Origin: an uncultured bacterium
GTDB taxonomy: Bacteria; Bacteroidota; Ignavibacteria; Kapaibacteriales; UBA2268
Assembly (NCBI GenBank): GCA_937875295.1
Contig: CALLXS010000039.1
Span: 1 to 25,121 of the forward strand
Direction of reading: 5' to 3'
DNA: 25,121 bases
Made by a program: the position numbers and the translations under genes. The notes below the pieces were generated by a model, which worked only from the letters and a program-made list of their open reading frames with translations, was not told where the DNA came from and ran no database searches. Below, one piece after another: positions 8,045 to 17,289 of the stretch (its first letter is position 1; every line of letters starts with the position of its first letter).

Positions 8045-8083
8045 ATAATAAATAAAAATACCCACTGTTATAGCAGTGGGTAT
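8045..8083 (-). terminator. Rho-independent terminator of the OmpA-family gene
   Basis: ATACCCACTG (8058-8067) and CAGTGGGTAT (8074-8083) form a perfect 10-bp stem with a 6-base loop. On the minus strand it is followed by a T-rich run. It lies 28 bases beyond the stop of the dual-OmpA gene and isolates it from flgE. Confidence 0.85.
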
Positions 8084-8111
8084 AATATTAAAATAAATTT
8101 CGTGATGAAAA

Positions 8112-10256
8112 CTATTTTATAGGAGTTTCTATTATGATCTTTACAGTTCGGCTATAACTTCTACCTTCTGGTAAATCATTGTCCCATAATTTCACATCGC
8201 TTCCAGCACCAATGATTTTCGCTTTGCCCTCGGAAAGCCCTAAGGCTGTAGCTACATTCTTTGCTCTAACGAGTGATAATTCTCTATTATATTCAGCTTC
8301 ACCTGTTCTATCAGCATATCCTGTAATGGTAATAGTAGAATTAGATTGTATTCTTTCCTTCATTTGCTTAATTGCAATATTTTGCTCTGAAGTAACATTA
8401 TTTTTATCATAATCAAAGAGAATTAATGAGAATCTTTCGATTTTTTTATCGCCAAGCATCTCAATTTTCTTCTTTTTAATCGTTTTTTGAGAAATTCTTA
8501 CTTCAGTATTGCCTACTCCTATTTGATTATTATTATCAGTTACTTGCAGTGCAATATTTACAGGAACTTCTTCTCTAGGGATAGGATTAGTCTCGACTAC
8601 CCAATCTATTGAATCAGGCGTACCACTACCGTTAAACTCTCTTAACTTCGTGCCACTTTGAGAAATATTTACATTCCAAGAATCAATATTATTTTTACTT
8701 TGAATATTTGGATATAAACGCACTATAGGAGGATTTGCAGTTCTTTGAATATCCATTAATTTAATTGGTTTTAGGATTTCAGGATTAGTCGAGCTTAGCT
8801 CTACTCTTCTATTTTCTTCTATACCCTCTTGTTTTGTATTATTGGCTTGCTTTGCAGGTAAATTTCTATTTACAGTTATTAATCTATTGTTGCTAATATT
8901 CCATACATTATGTAAATACTCTTTCACTACTTCAGCACGCTGTTTCGAGAGTGATAAATTATTAGCTTCAGCTCCAATGTTATTATTACATCCAGTAATT
9001 GTCAAATTTGCTCTTGGATTTTCTTTCATTCGCTTTCCGACAATATTTAGAATTTCATAATAAATTGATAATGTATTCCAATTAATTTTTTGTTCGTCGA
9101 AACTACTACTTTGCTCACTTCTTAGTAAATTAATACGAGTTTTTGTTAAATCACTCGAATTATTTTCAAAGAAAATCTGTGGCAAAAGTGGGAATGTCTC
9201 TTCAGTTTCAATTTCTTCAATTACTAATTGAGGCATTGCTGTATAATTTCCTAATAAATCAACACCTCTTACGGTAATTTTTGCATCCGGTTTTGAAATT
9301 GCTACTGGGATTTCACGCACATATAATTCATTAATTACTTTACGATTTACCTTATAATCATCAAATTCTAGTGTAGTTAAATTCTCATCTTTGGTCTTTA
9401 GGTATATTCTTTCAGAACTAGACCCTTCGACGAAAATCTCATTTGTATCTCGCAAATACATAGTCGAATCATAAACAGGCTTAACAGAAGGAATCAATGG
9501 GAATTTTATCGCTACCCCTAAATTAAATGCTGCTGGTCTCCAACTCACTGAAGACATGCTGTACAAAGGAAATTCATATCTGACTTCAGGAGCAATTGAT
9601 AATCCTGACTCTAATCTAAAATTATATGATAACCCAATTGTAAGAAAAGTTAGAAATGATTTTACATCTGGAATTTCTTGCTCAGCATAAATATTTCTAT
9701 CAAGTGTTTTCGTATCATCAAAAACAAGGTTCGTAGGACTAATGATAGATTCTTTTTGCGAGAATAATTTTGTTATTAAATATGCTCCTTTCACTCCTAA
9801 AGTTGCATTAAAATTATCATAGAAATTATATATTAATTGCGGTTCCAAATCAATAGATCCAACTTTAGAATCAAGTCTATGCTCGACCATAATTGAAGTT
9901 ACTCCAGGAGCTGTAATCCCTTTATCAATTCCATTTCCTATTTTCTCTTCAGTAGTTAAATTAGCGTTTCTCATAGTATACCCCAACCTAACTCCAAGAA
10001 ATAGATTTTTATCGTTAAGTGGGAAATCGAATAATCCACCTACTGCGAATCCATTTCCGAATCCAGAGGTGAACCCAGGATTACAAGATAAACATCCGGG
10101 CAAAGTAGAGAAATCAGCTAAATGATTATTGAGCACATAATGCAAGTATCCTCCAATATGGTTATATTGAGCATAATTTACTTTATCATTATCTTGAGCA
10201 TTAATGCTAATAGCTCCAATAAATATAACTAATATTATTAATAATGTCTTTTTCAT
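8112..10256 (-). CDS. Outer-membrane beta-barrel protein with two OmpA-like domains
   Basis: A signal peptide (MKKTLLIILVIFIGAISINA) leads into an outer-membrane barrel of about 250 residues with alternating aromatic strands (GGYLHYVLNNH, LGVRLGYTMRN, YNFRLESGLSIAPEVRYEFP). Two OmpA C-terminal domains follow. The first, at about 355-495, has LTITGCNNNIGAE: the Asp that binds diaminopimelate is N425, while Arg440 is kept. The second, at about 605-714, has ITITGYADRTGEAEYNRELS with D649 and R664, the usual 15-residue spacing, so it should bind peptidoglycan. Its likely role is to tie the outer membrane to the wall, possibly anchoring the giant protein encoded just upstream. The stop of that gene is only 14 bases away, so they probably form one transcript. 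A typical OmpA is about 350 residues; 714 residues with duplicated domains is unusual. Confidence 0.88.
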   Translation of the reverse strand: MKKTLLIILVIFIGAISINAQDNDKVNYAQYNHIGGYLHYVLNNHLADFSTLPGCLSCNPGFTSGFGNGFAVGGLFDFPLNDKNLFLGVRLGYTMRNANLTTEEKIGNGIDKGITAPGVTSIMVEHRLDSKVGSIDLEPQLIYNFYDNFNATLGVKGAYLITKLFSQKESIISPTNLVFDDTKTLDRNIYAEQEIPDVKSFLTFLTIGLSYNFRLESGLSIAPEVRYEFPLYSMSSVSWRPAAFNLGVAIKFPLIPSVKPVYDSTMYLRDTNEIFVEGSSSERIYLKTKDENLTTLEFDDYKVNRKVINELYVREIPVAISKPDAKITVRGVDLLGNYTAMPQLVIEEIETEETFPLLPQIFFENNSSDLTKTRINLLRSEQSSSFDEQKINWNTLSIYYEILNIVGKRMKENPRANLTITGCNNNIGAEANNLSLSKQRAEVVKEYLHNVWNISNNRLITVNRNLPAKQANNTKQEGIEENRRVELSSTNPEILKPIKLMDIQRTANPPIVRLYPNIQSKNNIDSWNVNISQSGTKLREFNGSGTPDSIDWVVETNPIPREEVPVNIALQVTDNNNQIGVGNTEVRISQKTIKKKKIEMLGDKKIERFSLILFDYDKNNVTSEQNIAIKQMKERIQSNSTITITGYADRTGEAEYNRELSLVRAKNVATALGLSEGKAKIIGAGSDVKLWDNDLPEGRSYSRTVKIIIETPIK

Positions 10257-10270
10257 TAATATATCCTTCC

Positions 10271-13200
10271 CTATTTAATTATTCTTAATTGATTGCTTGA
10301 AACTTGATTTGGGCTAATTAAAAGTAACATATATAATCCAGAATTGTACTCGTTTACATCAATTATAAAATTGAATTTCTCGTTAGTCGTTCCAGAAGCT
10401 ACAAAATTTATTGTCTTCAGGATTTGCCCTAAGGAATTAACCACTTCTAAATTATGATTTCCTTTTTCTAAAGGTATAATTTCAATATTTATATAATCTA
10501 TCGAAGGATTTGGTTTTACCTTCATTGTGAGAGGTTCTTTATAATTAATTAACCTATCATTGCCCTCTTGGCATATTTCATACGAAAGCATACCTGGAGT
10601 AACTGTGATTGAAGAAACATCAATTGTATTATTAGATGATGGATTTAGAATATCTAAATTTGTGCTTTGAGCATTTCCGAGCAAAGGAATACCTTGAATA
10701 ATTCCAATTACTCCTTCTGAAGTTGTAAGGTTAGCATTATTAATCCTAATCCTAAATGTCCTCTTCTGAGTAATAGGATCAATAGTATTTAATAAAGTAC
10801 CATTAGTTACTTCAGTTGCTGTTAATAGTGTACCATTAAATTCAATATCAAAATCGAGACTAATTCCATTTAATACTTGAGCTGGATTAGTGCTAATAAT
10901 ATTTGCATATATTGGGATTTCTAATTTATTTGCTTTTGGATTTTGATTTAACAATTGTGGTAATTTCAAATTAACTACAGTTGCAGGCACCCCAACACCG
11001 TTTAGATCTATAATTAAACTATCTGGGCAATCATTCACCATGAAATATACAATTAATTTATTATTAAATGGTTGTATTGCATCAGGTGTAAAACTAAGAT
11101 TTACATCTATAGCATCGCCTGGAAGCAAAATATTATTAATAATGCTAGTATGAATTTTAAAAATATTATTAGGGTTTTCAATTTTAATTGATGAAATATT
11201 TAAAATAAAATTGCCTTTATTTTCTAATTTTAATATTTTTTGTTTAGCAGTGTTAATCACTACATTTGCAAAATCAAGAGTACTTGGTGTGAGTAATAAT
11301 CCAGATTGCTTTTCGCCTCTTAATTGAGCAATTAAATCAACAGAATTTCCATTAATAACAGCATTGAAAACTATTTGAGCATTCTTTATTCCATAAGATG
11401 AAGCAGTCGGATCAAATTTTACATCGAAAGTAATCGTTTGATTTGGTGTAATTATTATCGGGATAGTATTAGCTGTAGTAACAGTAAAGAGATTATTATC
11501 AACTCCTATTACTGCAAAATTATTTATTATTATATCTGCATCACCAGTATTTGTAATTGATACAATACTATCTTTTGTTTCACATGGAGCTAATATTCCG
11601 AAATCTAAATTTGCTGTATAATCAACTTTACCTTCGAGACCTATCGCATTAATTGTGTAAGTACCATTGCTTTGACAAGGGCTATCTATTAAATAAGTGA
11701 TATCATATTGATTATTTCCAGGATTAATTACTTTAATATCAGCCGATAAAATAGCAGATTCACCGCTATTGATAGTTAAATTATTTGTAGAAAGAATAAC
11801 ATTTGCATCTGTAGAATTAATATTAATAATTCTTACAGGTAATTGAGCATTATTAATAAATGTAATTGCAACATTTCTTGTTTCATTAATTGGTACAGCA
11901 CCTAAGTTTAATGGAGTAGCAGGGTTAATTGAAAGATCAATTTGCTCATTAGTACCGCTTAATTTAACCTTTGGTAATGGGATATCGCCTGTAAATATAA
12001 GTTCTGCATTATGTATCCCCATTGGTAATAAATCAGAATTAAATCTTATAGTATAAATCTGAGATTCTCCCGGTTTTAAAGTAATAGGAGTATTTCCATT
12101 AGGTGAAACAATTGAAAAATGATTTCTATCTACTCCAGTTATATCAGCTTTATTGATTTTTACATCAAAGTTACCTACGTTTTTAATAAATACTGTATCG
12201 GTTGGTTTGATACAATCAGCTACTAAACCATAATCTACAGCATTTCTCGAAACAATTACCTCCGGTTCAGAAGCATTACCAATTAATATAACTTTTACTT
12301 TTGCAGGACATGCATTAGTCCCAAAAGCAACAGCCTCAAATTCAATTGAATCACGAAAAGCACCTGTCGTAGTTGGAGTAAATGATACAGTATAATTTAA
12401 TTCTTCGTTTAAAAGCAATTCTGCCATTAATATCGGATTAGAGGAAATTACTTCAAATGGTGCATTTGCTATAGGTAATTTTTCAATATGTGCATTACCT
12501 AAATTAATATTTTTAATAGTTCCAGATAATTCTTTGCTTAAACCCACTTGCACTAATCCAAAATCTAATTCAGTCTCTATTGCAGAAAGTTCTGTTACAA
12601 TCACATGAAAATCAAATTCAATTATATCTAAACTTCTACATGCTGCATTATTAAATGAAATTCTTGCAGAAGTAACTCCGGGTTGATAAAAAGCAGGACT
12701 TACTGAAATTGTAATTGTTTTTGAAGAAAAAGGATCTAAAATACTATTACCGTCGTCGAAAGTAACTGCAATTCCAGAAAAGCCATGGTAATCAATTTCA
12801 GATAAATCATAAGAAAGTGCAGTAGGATTTGTAATCAATAATGTTCTTTGCTTTGTTGCTGATTGACAAATATATCCAAAATTAATTGGTTTTTCAAAAG
12901 TAATCTTAGGTATCACGGTTTCAATTGATAAGATTATTGAATCCTTTGGAACAGCACAACCATCAGAATAAATATACACTTTTTCATAAAACTTACCTTC
13001 TTGATCGCCCATATAACTAAATGTTATTTGTGTAGTATCGTTCAAATTTGGTAGAACCACATTTTTTATTTCATATCCATATCCAGAGCCATATTTCATA
13101 TTTGATAATGAATCAAGATTTACACTTGAATTGGATAAATTCTTCACTGAAGCTTTTAGATATTTAACATTATCTATACATATTATTCCAAAATCTAATG

Positions 13201-15397
13201 TATCAATATCGTTTCCATTTAAATCATTTATAGCAATTTTATGTTCAGTAATATTAGCATTCACAACTACATACCAATAAGGAGACCTATATGCGTATTG
13301 ATCATTATGTCTAAACCTTAAAGTATCTGATATAGTGCCAACTATTGGATTAAGATATGATACAGTAATTTCTGCTGAATCATTTGGATTTATTGTAATT
13401 TTGCTATTTGGACTAAATGAAAAATTAGTCTGCCCACTTAGAAAATATGCATTTTCTAAGTCAATTTCTAAATTAGCATCGCCATTATTATATATTTTAA
13501 ATACTCCAGTAGGAATATTACCGGGACATAATTCTTCATTAATATTTAGAACAGTATCGCCAGCAATTTCTGGAAATTTATCAATTCTCAAGATATTAAA
13601 AGCTGCTTGAGAATAATCGAAATTAGGTGTATATTGCACAGAATCTAATTTGCCTACTTGATCTACGTGTTTAATAGCAAAGAAGTAATACACTGAATCT
13701 GTTCCGCTTCTTAAATCTAAATCAACACTCCAATTTTGAGAAGTAGCATTTTCAGTTTTGATTAATCTCCATACTGTCTCGCTTTCTCCTTTTAAGTATA
13801 AATCAAGAATATCATTATTTTGCTTTTTTCCTGTAATAGTACATAATTTTTGAACTAAATTAGTAGTATCAGAAGCAAATCCTTTGTAGCTTGCCTGTGG
13901 AATAACAGTCGGATCAGGGTAAATTGAAGTTGTTAAAGACTCATATATTGCATCTAATCTAACTCTTCCAGCTCCATTTACAGGTGGGTTTGTACCTCCG
14001 CCGGTATTACCTCCATTAGCTTCAAGAGTAACTCCATCAGTAATAATTTTTGAAAATACTCCTACATATCCACCAGAGCCACCGCCACCATCAGTATTTC
14101 CATCGCCATCACCACCATGACCGCCGTTTGCCGATATAATTATATTTTCTATTCTATTAGCAAAAATTCTAATAGCACCACCGCCACCGCCACCATTTCC
14201 GGAACAATTATCCATTCCTTGAGGGTTACCGCTTGCACCACCGGAGCCACCAGCAATTGGTACTATATACTTATTACCGTGTATTCTACCAAAATTATAA
14301 GGATTAGTTTGTACGCCTACTGTGGAATATCCGCCACCACCACTTGCAGTAGCTTGAGTGCTTCCGGAGCCACCACCATATCCACCATCATTATTACCAG
14401 ATGTCGGAGTAGTTACATAACTTGATTTACCATTAAATCCGAATGGATGACCAGTAGCACCACCGGCATTTTCATATGCATCTATTCTATAAGGTCGTGG
14501 AATACCGTTAATACTTCCATTATTTGCTCCTGTCCCATTACCCCATAATTTATATAAATTTGGATACGGAAGTCCTGAATTGTTTCCTCCGCCTGGACCT
14601 CCACCAACGAATCCATCTCCGCCGTCTTCGCCGTCTTTACCATTGTAACCAGTTAAATGAGCATCGCAGTATTTTCCGCCACCGCCGCCCCCACCGGGTC
14701 CAGCATTTTTACCATTTGCATTAACTGAAATTTGAGTACGAACTCCACCTTCGTTTTTTCCGATAATATCATTCTTTGATAAAAGAACAAAAGGTAAATA
14801 ACCTTGATTACCATCTAAAGCTGGGTCGCAATCTGCAGTGCTTACAGAGTAAGTTATATTATTTAATCGAAGATTTTCTACAATCATACAACCTCTTGGG
14901 GAACGTTTTCCTAAGTATCCCTGACCAAAAATAATCTGAGAGGAGTTAGAGGATAAATCTCCGAAATCGTATGGTTTAACAATATAAAAAGTAATCCAAC
15001 TTGAAGTCGAACCATTTGCATTTAACCTAAAAATTACCTTATTGCTATTATTTAATAGATCCCAATCGGTAGAATTTGGTTCTGGTAGATTTGGATTAAC
15101 AAATACTTGTGTCGCAATCATTCTTCCATGCCAGCTCACTACTAAAGGACCGAAAGTAATTTTCTTTGCATCATTTGGATCTTGAAATTCAATACGCAAA
15201 GTCGGGTCAGAAAGAGGATTATCAATTTTCCTATCAATACCATAATTACCATATCCATCAGTATTGGTAATTATTTCCATATAGGTAGCTAATCCAGGTG
15301 TGCCTATATCTGGAATAATATAAGACACATTTGGAGCCGCTATTGAGAATGAAGAAATTAAAAAAAATACGAAAAACGAGTATACAATTCGTTTCAT
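10271..15397 (-). CDS. Giant type IX-secreted surface protein with glycine-rich and Hydin-like repeats
   Basis: The protein has 1708 residues. Order of parts: signal peptide (residues 1 to about 20, ending SIAAP); an N-terminal beta region; a glycine-rich region at about 229-475 with runs such as GPGGGGGGGKYC and GGGGGGAIRIFANRI; then at about 600-1470 a chain of Ig-like choice-of-anchor-D/Hydin repeats, each marked by a strand such as LDFGLVQVG, VDYGLVADC, LNLGAVPIN, LDFGILAPC or LDFANVVIN (at least seven). A cohesin-like beta domain follows at about 1470-1605 (ISLDFDIEFNGTLL). The C-terminal 88 residues form a type A sorting domain (KVKPNPSIDYINIEI, then LEVVNSLGQIL, NSGLYMLLL and final RIIK) used by the type IX secretion system. 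It should be exported and attached to the cell surface. Ligand and function are unknown; adhesion is an inference. Confidence 0.88.
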   Translation of the reverse strand: MKRIVYSFFVFFLISSFSIAAPNVSYIIPDIGTPGLATYMEIITNTDGYGNYGIDRKIDNPLSDPTLRIEFQDPNDAKKITFGPLVVSWHGRMIATQVFVNPNLPEPNSTDWDLLNNSNKVIFRLNANGSTSSWITFYIVKPYDFGDLSSNSSQIIFGQGYLGKRSPRGCMIVENLRLNNITYSVSTADCDPALDGNQGYLPFVLLSKNDIIGKNEGGVRTQISVNANGKNAGPGGGGGGGKYCDAHLTGYNGKDGEDGGDGFVGGGPGGGNNSGLPYPNLYKLWGNGTGANNGSINGIPRPYRIDAYENAGGATGHPFGFNGKSSYVTTPTSGNNDGGYGGGSGSTQATASGGGGYSTVGVQTNPYNFGRIHGNKYIVPIAGGSGGASGNPQGMDNCSGNGGGGGGAIRIFANRIENIIISANGGHGGDGDGNTDGGGGSGGYVGVFSKIITDGVTLEANGGNTGGGTNPPVNGAGRVRLDAIYESLTTSIYPDPTVIPQASYKGFASDTTNLVQKLCTITGKKQNNDILDLYLKGESETVWRLIKTENATSQNWSVDLDLRSGTDSVYYFFAIKHVDQVGKLDSVQYTPNFDYSQAAFNILRIDKFPEIAGDTVLNINEELCPGNIPTGVFKIYNNGDANLEIDLENAYFLSGQTNFSFSPNSKITINPNDSAEITVSYLNPIVGTISDTLRFRHNDQYAYRSPYWYVVVNANITEHKIAINDLNGNDIDTLDFGIICIDNVKYLKASVKNLSNSSVNLDSLSNMKYGSGYGYEIKNVVLPNLNDTTQITFSYMGDQEGKFYEKVYIYSDGCAVPKDSIILSIETVIPKITFEKPINFGYICQSATKQRTLLITNPTALSYDLSEIDYHGFSGIAVTFDDGNSILDPFSSKTITISVSPAFYQPGVTSARISFNNAACRSLDIIEFDFHVIVTELSAIETELDFGLVQVGLSKELSGTIKNINLGNAHIEKLPIANAPFEVISSNPILMAELLLNEELNYTVSFTPTTTGAFRDSIEFEAVAFGTNACPAKVKVILIGNASEPEVIVSRNAVDYGLVADCIKPTDTVFIKNVGNFDVKINKADITGVDRNHFSIVSPNGNTPITLKPGESQIYTIRFNSDLLPMGIHNAELIFTGDIPLPKVKLSGTNEQIDLSINPATPLNLGAVPINETRNVAITFINNAQLPVRIININSTDANVILSTNNLTINSGESAILSADIKVINPGNNQYDITYLIDSPCQSNGTYTINAIGLEGKVDYTANLDFGILAPCETKDSIVSITNTGDADIIINNFAVIGVDNNLFTVTTANTIPIIITPNQTITFDVKFDPTASSYGIKNAQIVFNAVINGNSVDLIAQLRGEKQSGLLLTPSTLDFANVVINTAKQKILKLENKGNFILNISSIKIENPNNIFKIHTSIINNILLPGDAIDVNLSFTPDAIQPFNNKLIVYFMVNDCPDSLIIDLNGVGVPATVVNLKLPQLLNQNPKANKLEIPIYANIISTNPAQVLNGISLDFDIEFNGTLLTATEVTNGTLLNTIDPITQKRTFRIRINNANLTTSEGVIGIIQGIPLLGNAQSTNLDILNPSSNNTIDVSSITVTPGMLSYEICQEGNDRLINYKEPLTMKVKPNPSIDYINIEIIPLEKGNHNLEVVNSLGQILKTINFVASGTTNEKFNFIIDVNEYNSGLYMLLLISPNQVSSNQLRIIK

Positions 15398-15440
15398 AAT
15401 CTTCCTTAAAATATGTATTTAATAATTATTTTTTTTCTAA

Positions 15441-15480
15441 ATATTCAAAGATTTATAATAATATTCAAAGATTTATAATA
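15441..15480. repeat. Exact 20-base tandem duplication in the giant gene's promoter region
   Basis: ATATTCAAAGATTTATAATA occurs twice without any change, 44-83 bases upstream of the giant gene start. That is where promoter elements or a regulator site would be expected. Exact identity suggests either a recent duplication or two copies of a binding site. Confidence 0.9.
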
Positions 15481-15622
15481 AGGTTAAGGACAATTTTACG
15501 CCGTAATTATTTCAAATAAAATATCAACTTATAAAACTAATCAATAACACAAATAAATAAACGATAGCTTTCGTAATCTGTGACAATTAGAACAAAACAT
15601 ATTTAAGGTAAATAATCTGAAA

Positions 15623-16318
15623 CTATTGACTGATAGGATTAGACTCCTCAATAGATGGAGAATAAATATTAAATTGATAATTTAGCCCAATACTGATGCT
15701 AAACAATCGAGGATTATACTTCTCTGTATGTATTTCTGGAGCTTGAGCTGGAGAAATATTCAATAAAGGATCGTTATTCGGGAAGTCATAAAATACTGAG
15801 CTTAGCATTAAGCCAGTTTTAATATAAATATTAAAACGAGAGAAATCATCTACTAGCACTGGATAAGAATATCCAAGATTAAATTCGGTTAAAAATCTAA
15901 TATTATCTGTAGAAATATCATTCCCAAAATTTGCAGAAAGAGGATAGCCAAAAGTAAAACCAAGAGTGAAATTATGAAAAATTACTTTGGGACTTATAGT
16001 CAAATAAGAATAATTAAAATCAAAATTTTCTTTTGTTTCGTTGATTACAATCCTATTTGAGTATGAATTATATAATAAATCTATTCCAACACCCAAATTT
16101 CCATCTTCAGTAAGATCAGAGTATACACTTACCCCAAGCTCTGGCATTTTAGCAATTTTCATTTCATCAGTTCTACCCTCCATTTGAATATTGTAATTTG
16201 TACCAAATTTAAAACCTAAAGTAGGTCCTACTGATAGATTTTGAATTAACTGTGCATATAATCCGCTTGCAGGAATTATAATAATCGCTAAAATCGTAAA
16301 TATTCTTTTAATATTCAT
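15623..16318 (-). CDS. Outer-membrane beta-barrel protein, PorT-like size
   Basis: There is a signal peptide (MNIKRIFTILAIIIIPASG, cleavage near LYAQ) and then about 210 residues of amphipathic strands: LSVGPTLGFKFGTNY, GNLGVGIDLLYNSYS, YLTISPKVIFHNFTLGFTFG, FLTEFNLGYSYPV, FNIYIKTGLML and FSISIGLNYQF. This fits an eight- or ten-stranded outer-membrane barrel of the OMP_b-brl type. Size and style resemble PorT-like and general porin-like barrels of Bacteroidota, but no family-specific residue lets me name it. It is followed 225 bases downstream on the same strand by the giant type IX cargo gene, so a link with surface display is possible. No clear ribosome site is seen. Confidence 0.7.
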   Translation of the reverse strand: MNIKRIFTILAIIIIPASGLYAQLIQNLSVGPTLGFKFGTNYNIQMEGRTDEMKIAKMPELGVSVYSDLTEDGNLGVGIDLLYNSYSNRIVINETKENFDFNYSYLTISPKVIFHNFTLGFTFGYPLSANFGNDISTDNIRFLTEFNLGYSYPVLVDDFSRFNIYIKTGLMLSSVFYDFPNNDPLLNISPAQAPEIHTEKYNPRLFSISIGLNYQFNIYSPSIEESNPISQ

Positions 16319-16684
16319 ATTTATATTTCATTAATAATTATATTTAAACATTGATTTTATAATCAATATTTATGCCTAATATTTAGAAATTTATCTACTA
16401 ATTCAAATGAAAATTTAAATTTAATAATAAATCTATACTTCTTTTATGAATTGAGAAATTGAATTAGACTATTTTTTTAAAATTTTTTACAATATAAAAA
16501 GCATTTTTTAGTCTCAATTTTATAATATTGTTTTAATATTATATTGACAACGAAAACCTCTCTTTATTGAGATATTGAAAGAAAATTAAACTAAATAATT
16601 TAATTATATTGAATTAACTGATTTTAAAAATTGATTTCAGAAAGACAAAACAACATTATTTTTTAAGAAACATATTTTTTATAA
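16319..16684. other. AT-rich divergent intergenic region between barrel gene and zapA
   Basis: This region must contain the promoters for the barrel gene (minus) and for zapA (plus). A TTGACA at 16544-16549 is followed, after a short 15-base spacer, by TATTGA, a weak sigma-70-like pair for zapA. An AGACTA/TAGTCT pair with a large T-rich middle lies near 16465-16525. I see no open reading frame of interest. Confidence 0.4.
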
Positions 16685-16960
16685 ATGAAAATTGAAATTG
16701 CAGGCAAAGACTATAATTTAAGGACTGATAATGAAAAAGTCCTAAAATTAGCCGCAGAATTAGTAAATTCTGAGATATTATCATTGGAAAATTCTTTCCC
16801 CGGTGAAAGCCAAAATACTCATGCAGTACTTGCTGCCTTAAATATCGCAGAAAATTTTATTATTTCAAAAAGTCAAATCGAATTAGATAAAGAATTCTTA
16901 AAGAATGAATTATCAAGAATGACAGAGCAAATTCAAATTCAAATGGATAAAAAAACTTAA
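16685..16960 (+). CDS. zapA: Cell division protein ZapA
   Basis: At 91 residues it has the normal ZapA size. The N-terminal beta part reads MKIEIAGKDYNLRTDNEKVL, followed by LKLAAELVNSEI and a long helix with HAVLAALNIAENFIISKSQIE that ends in a coiled coil. ZapA binds FtsZ in the cytoplasm and cross-links filaments in the Z-ring. The call rests on this pattern plus context: a 6S-like RNA lies immediately downstream and rny follows, a recurrent order for zapA. There is no clear Shine-Dalgarno before the ATG; weak sites are normal for this block. Confidence 0.85.
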   Translation: MKIEIAGKDYNLRTDNEKVLKLAAELVNSEILSLENSFPGESQNTHAVLAALNIAENFIISKSQIELDKEFLKNELSRMTEQIQIQMDKKT

Positions 16961-16992
16961 TAATAATTAAAGACTGTACATTTAAATAATTC

Positions 16993-17223
16993 GCCGCACT
17001 ACATTCGTTGTCATGCTACGAGCGAAAGAACCTATAAGTATAATAAAGGGAGGTAGACTCCGTTTATAAAATGCAGGCCTTAATCGGATTTTATCCGTAG
17101 TAGAGATTTAAAAATCTACTCTTTGGAAGCGTGATATAAAGGGCTGCCACCCACTGTGTGTGAGTTGGGTTCTAGCCCGACTCGTGCGAGAAAACTCCGA
17201 CGTCTGTGGTGTGGTTTTTTTTA
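16993..17223 (+). ncRNA. ssrS: 6S RNA (SsrS)
   Basis: A GC-richer, non-coding stretch of about 225 bases in an AT-rich intergenic region. Its ends close into a long helix: GCCGCACTACA (16993-17003) pairs over all 11 positions (G-U allowed) with TGTGGTGTGGT (17205-17215), then a run of eight or more T. After a 2x2 internal loop CGTTG (17006-17010) pairs with CGACG (17198-17202). A strong inner hairpin is GAGTTGGG (17162-17169) with CCCGACTC (17176-17183). A long rod closed by its own ends, with an inner open region, is the 6S form that mimics an open promoter and binds sigma-70 RNA polymerase. Location directly after zapA, as in many bacteria where ssrS follows zapA, is the main support. The boundaries are estimated from the pairing. 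Confidence 0.8.
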
Positions 17224-17289
17224 TTTACAGATTATAAATTACATAAGTATATTACTAACACATATAAAAATTATATTTAAATAACAATG

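Noticed and set aside
14117..14724. Plus-strand open frames rich in Thr/Ser/Ala and in His/Arg/Leu
   Set aside because: They are antisense to the glycine-rich repeats of the giant surface protein, whose GGN codons keep the other strand open. No start signal or family match.
15441..15480. Possible CRISPR or satellite array
   Set aside because: Only two directly adjacent copies without spacers; it is a simple tandem duplication.
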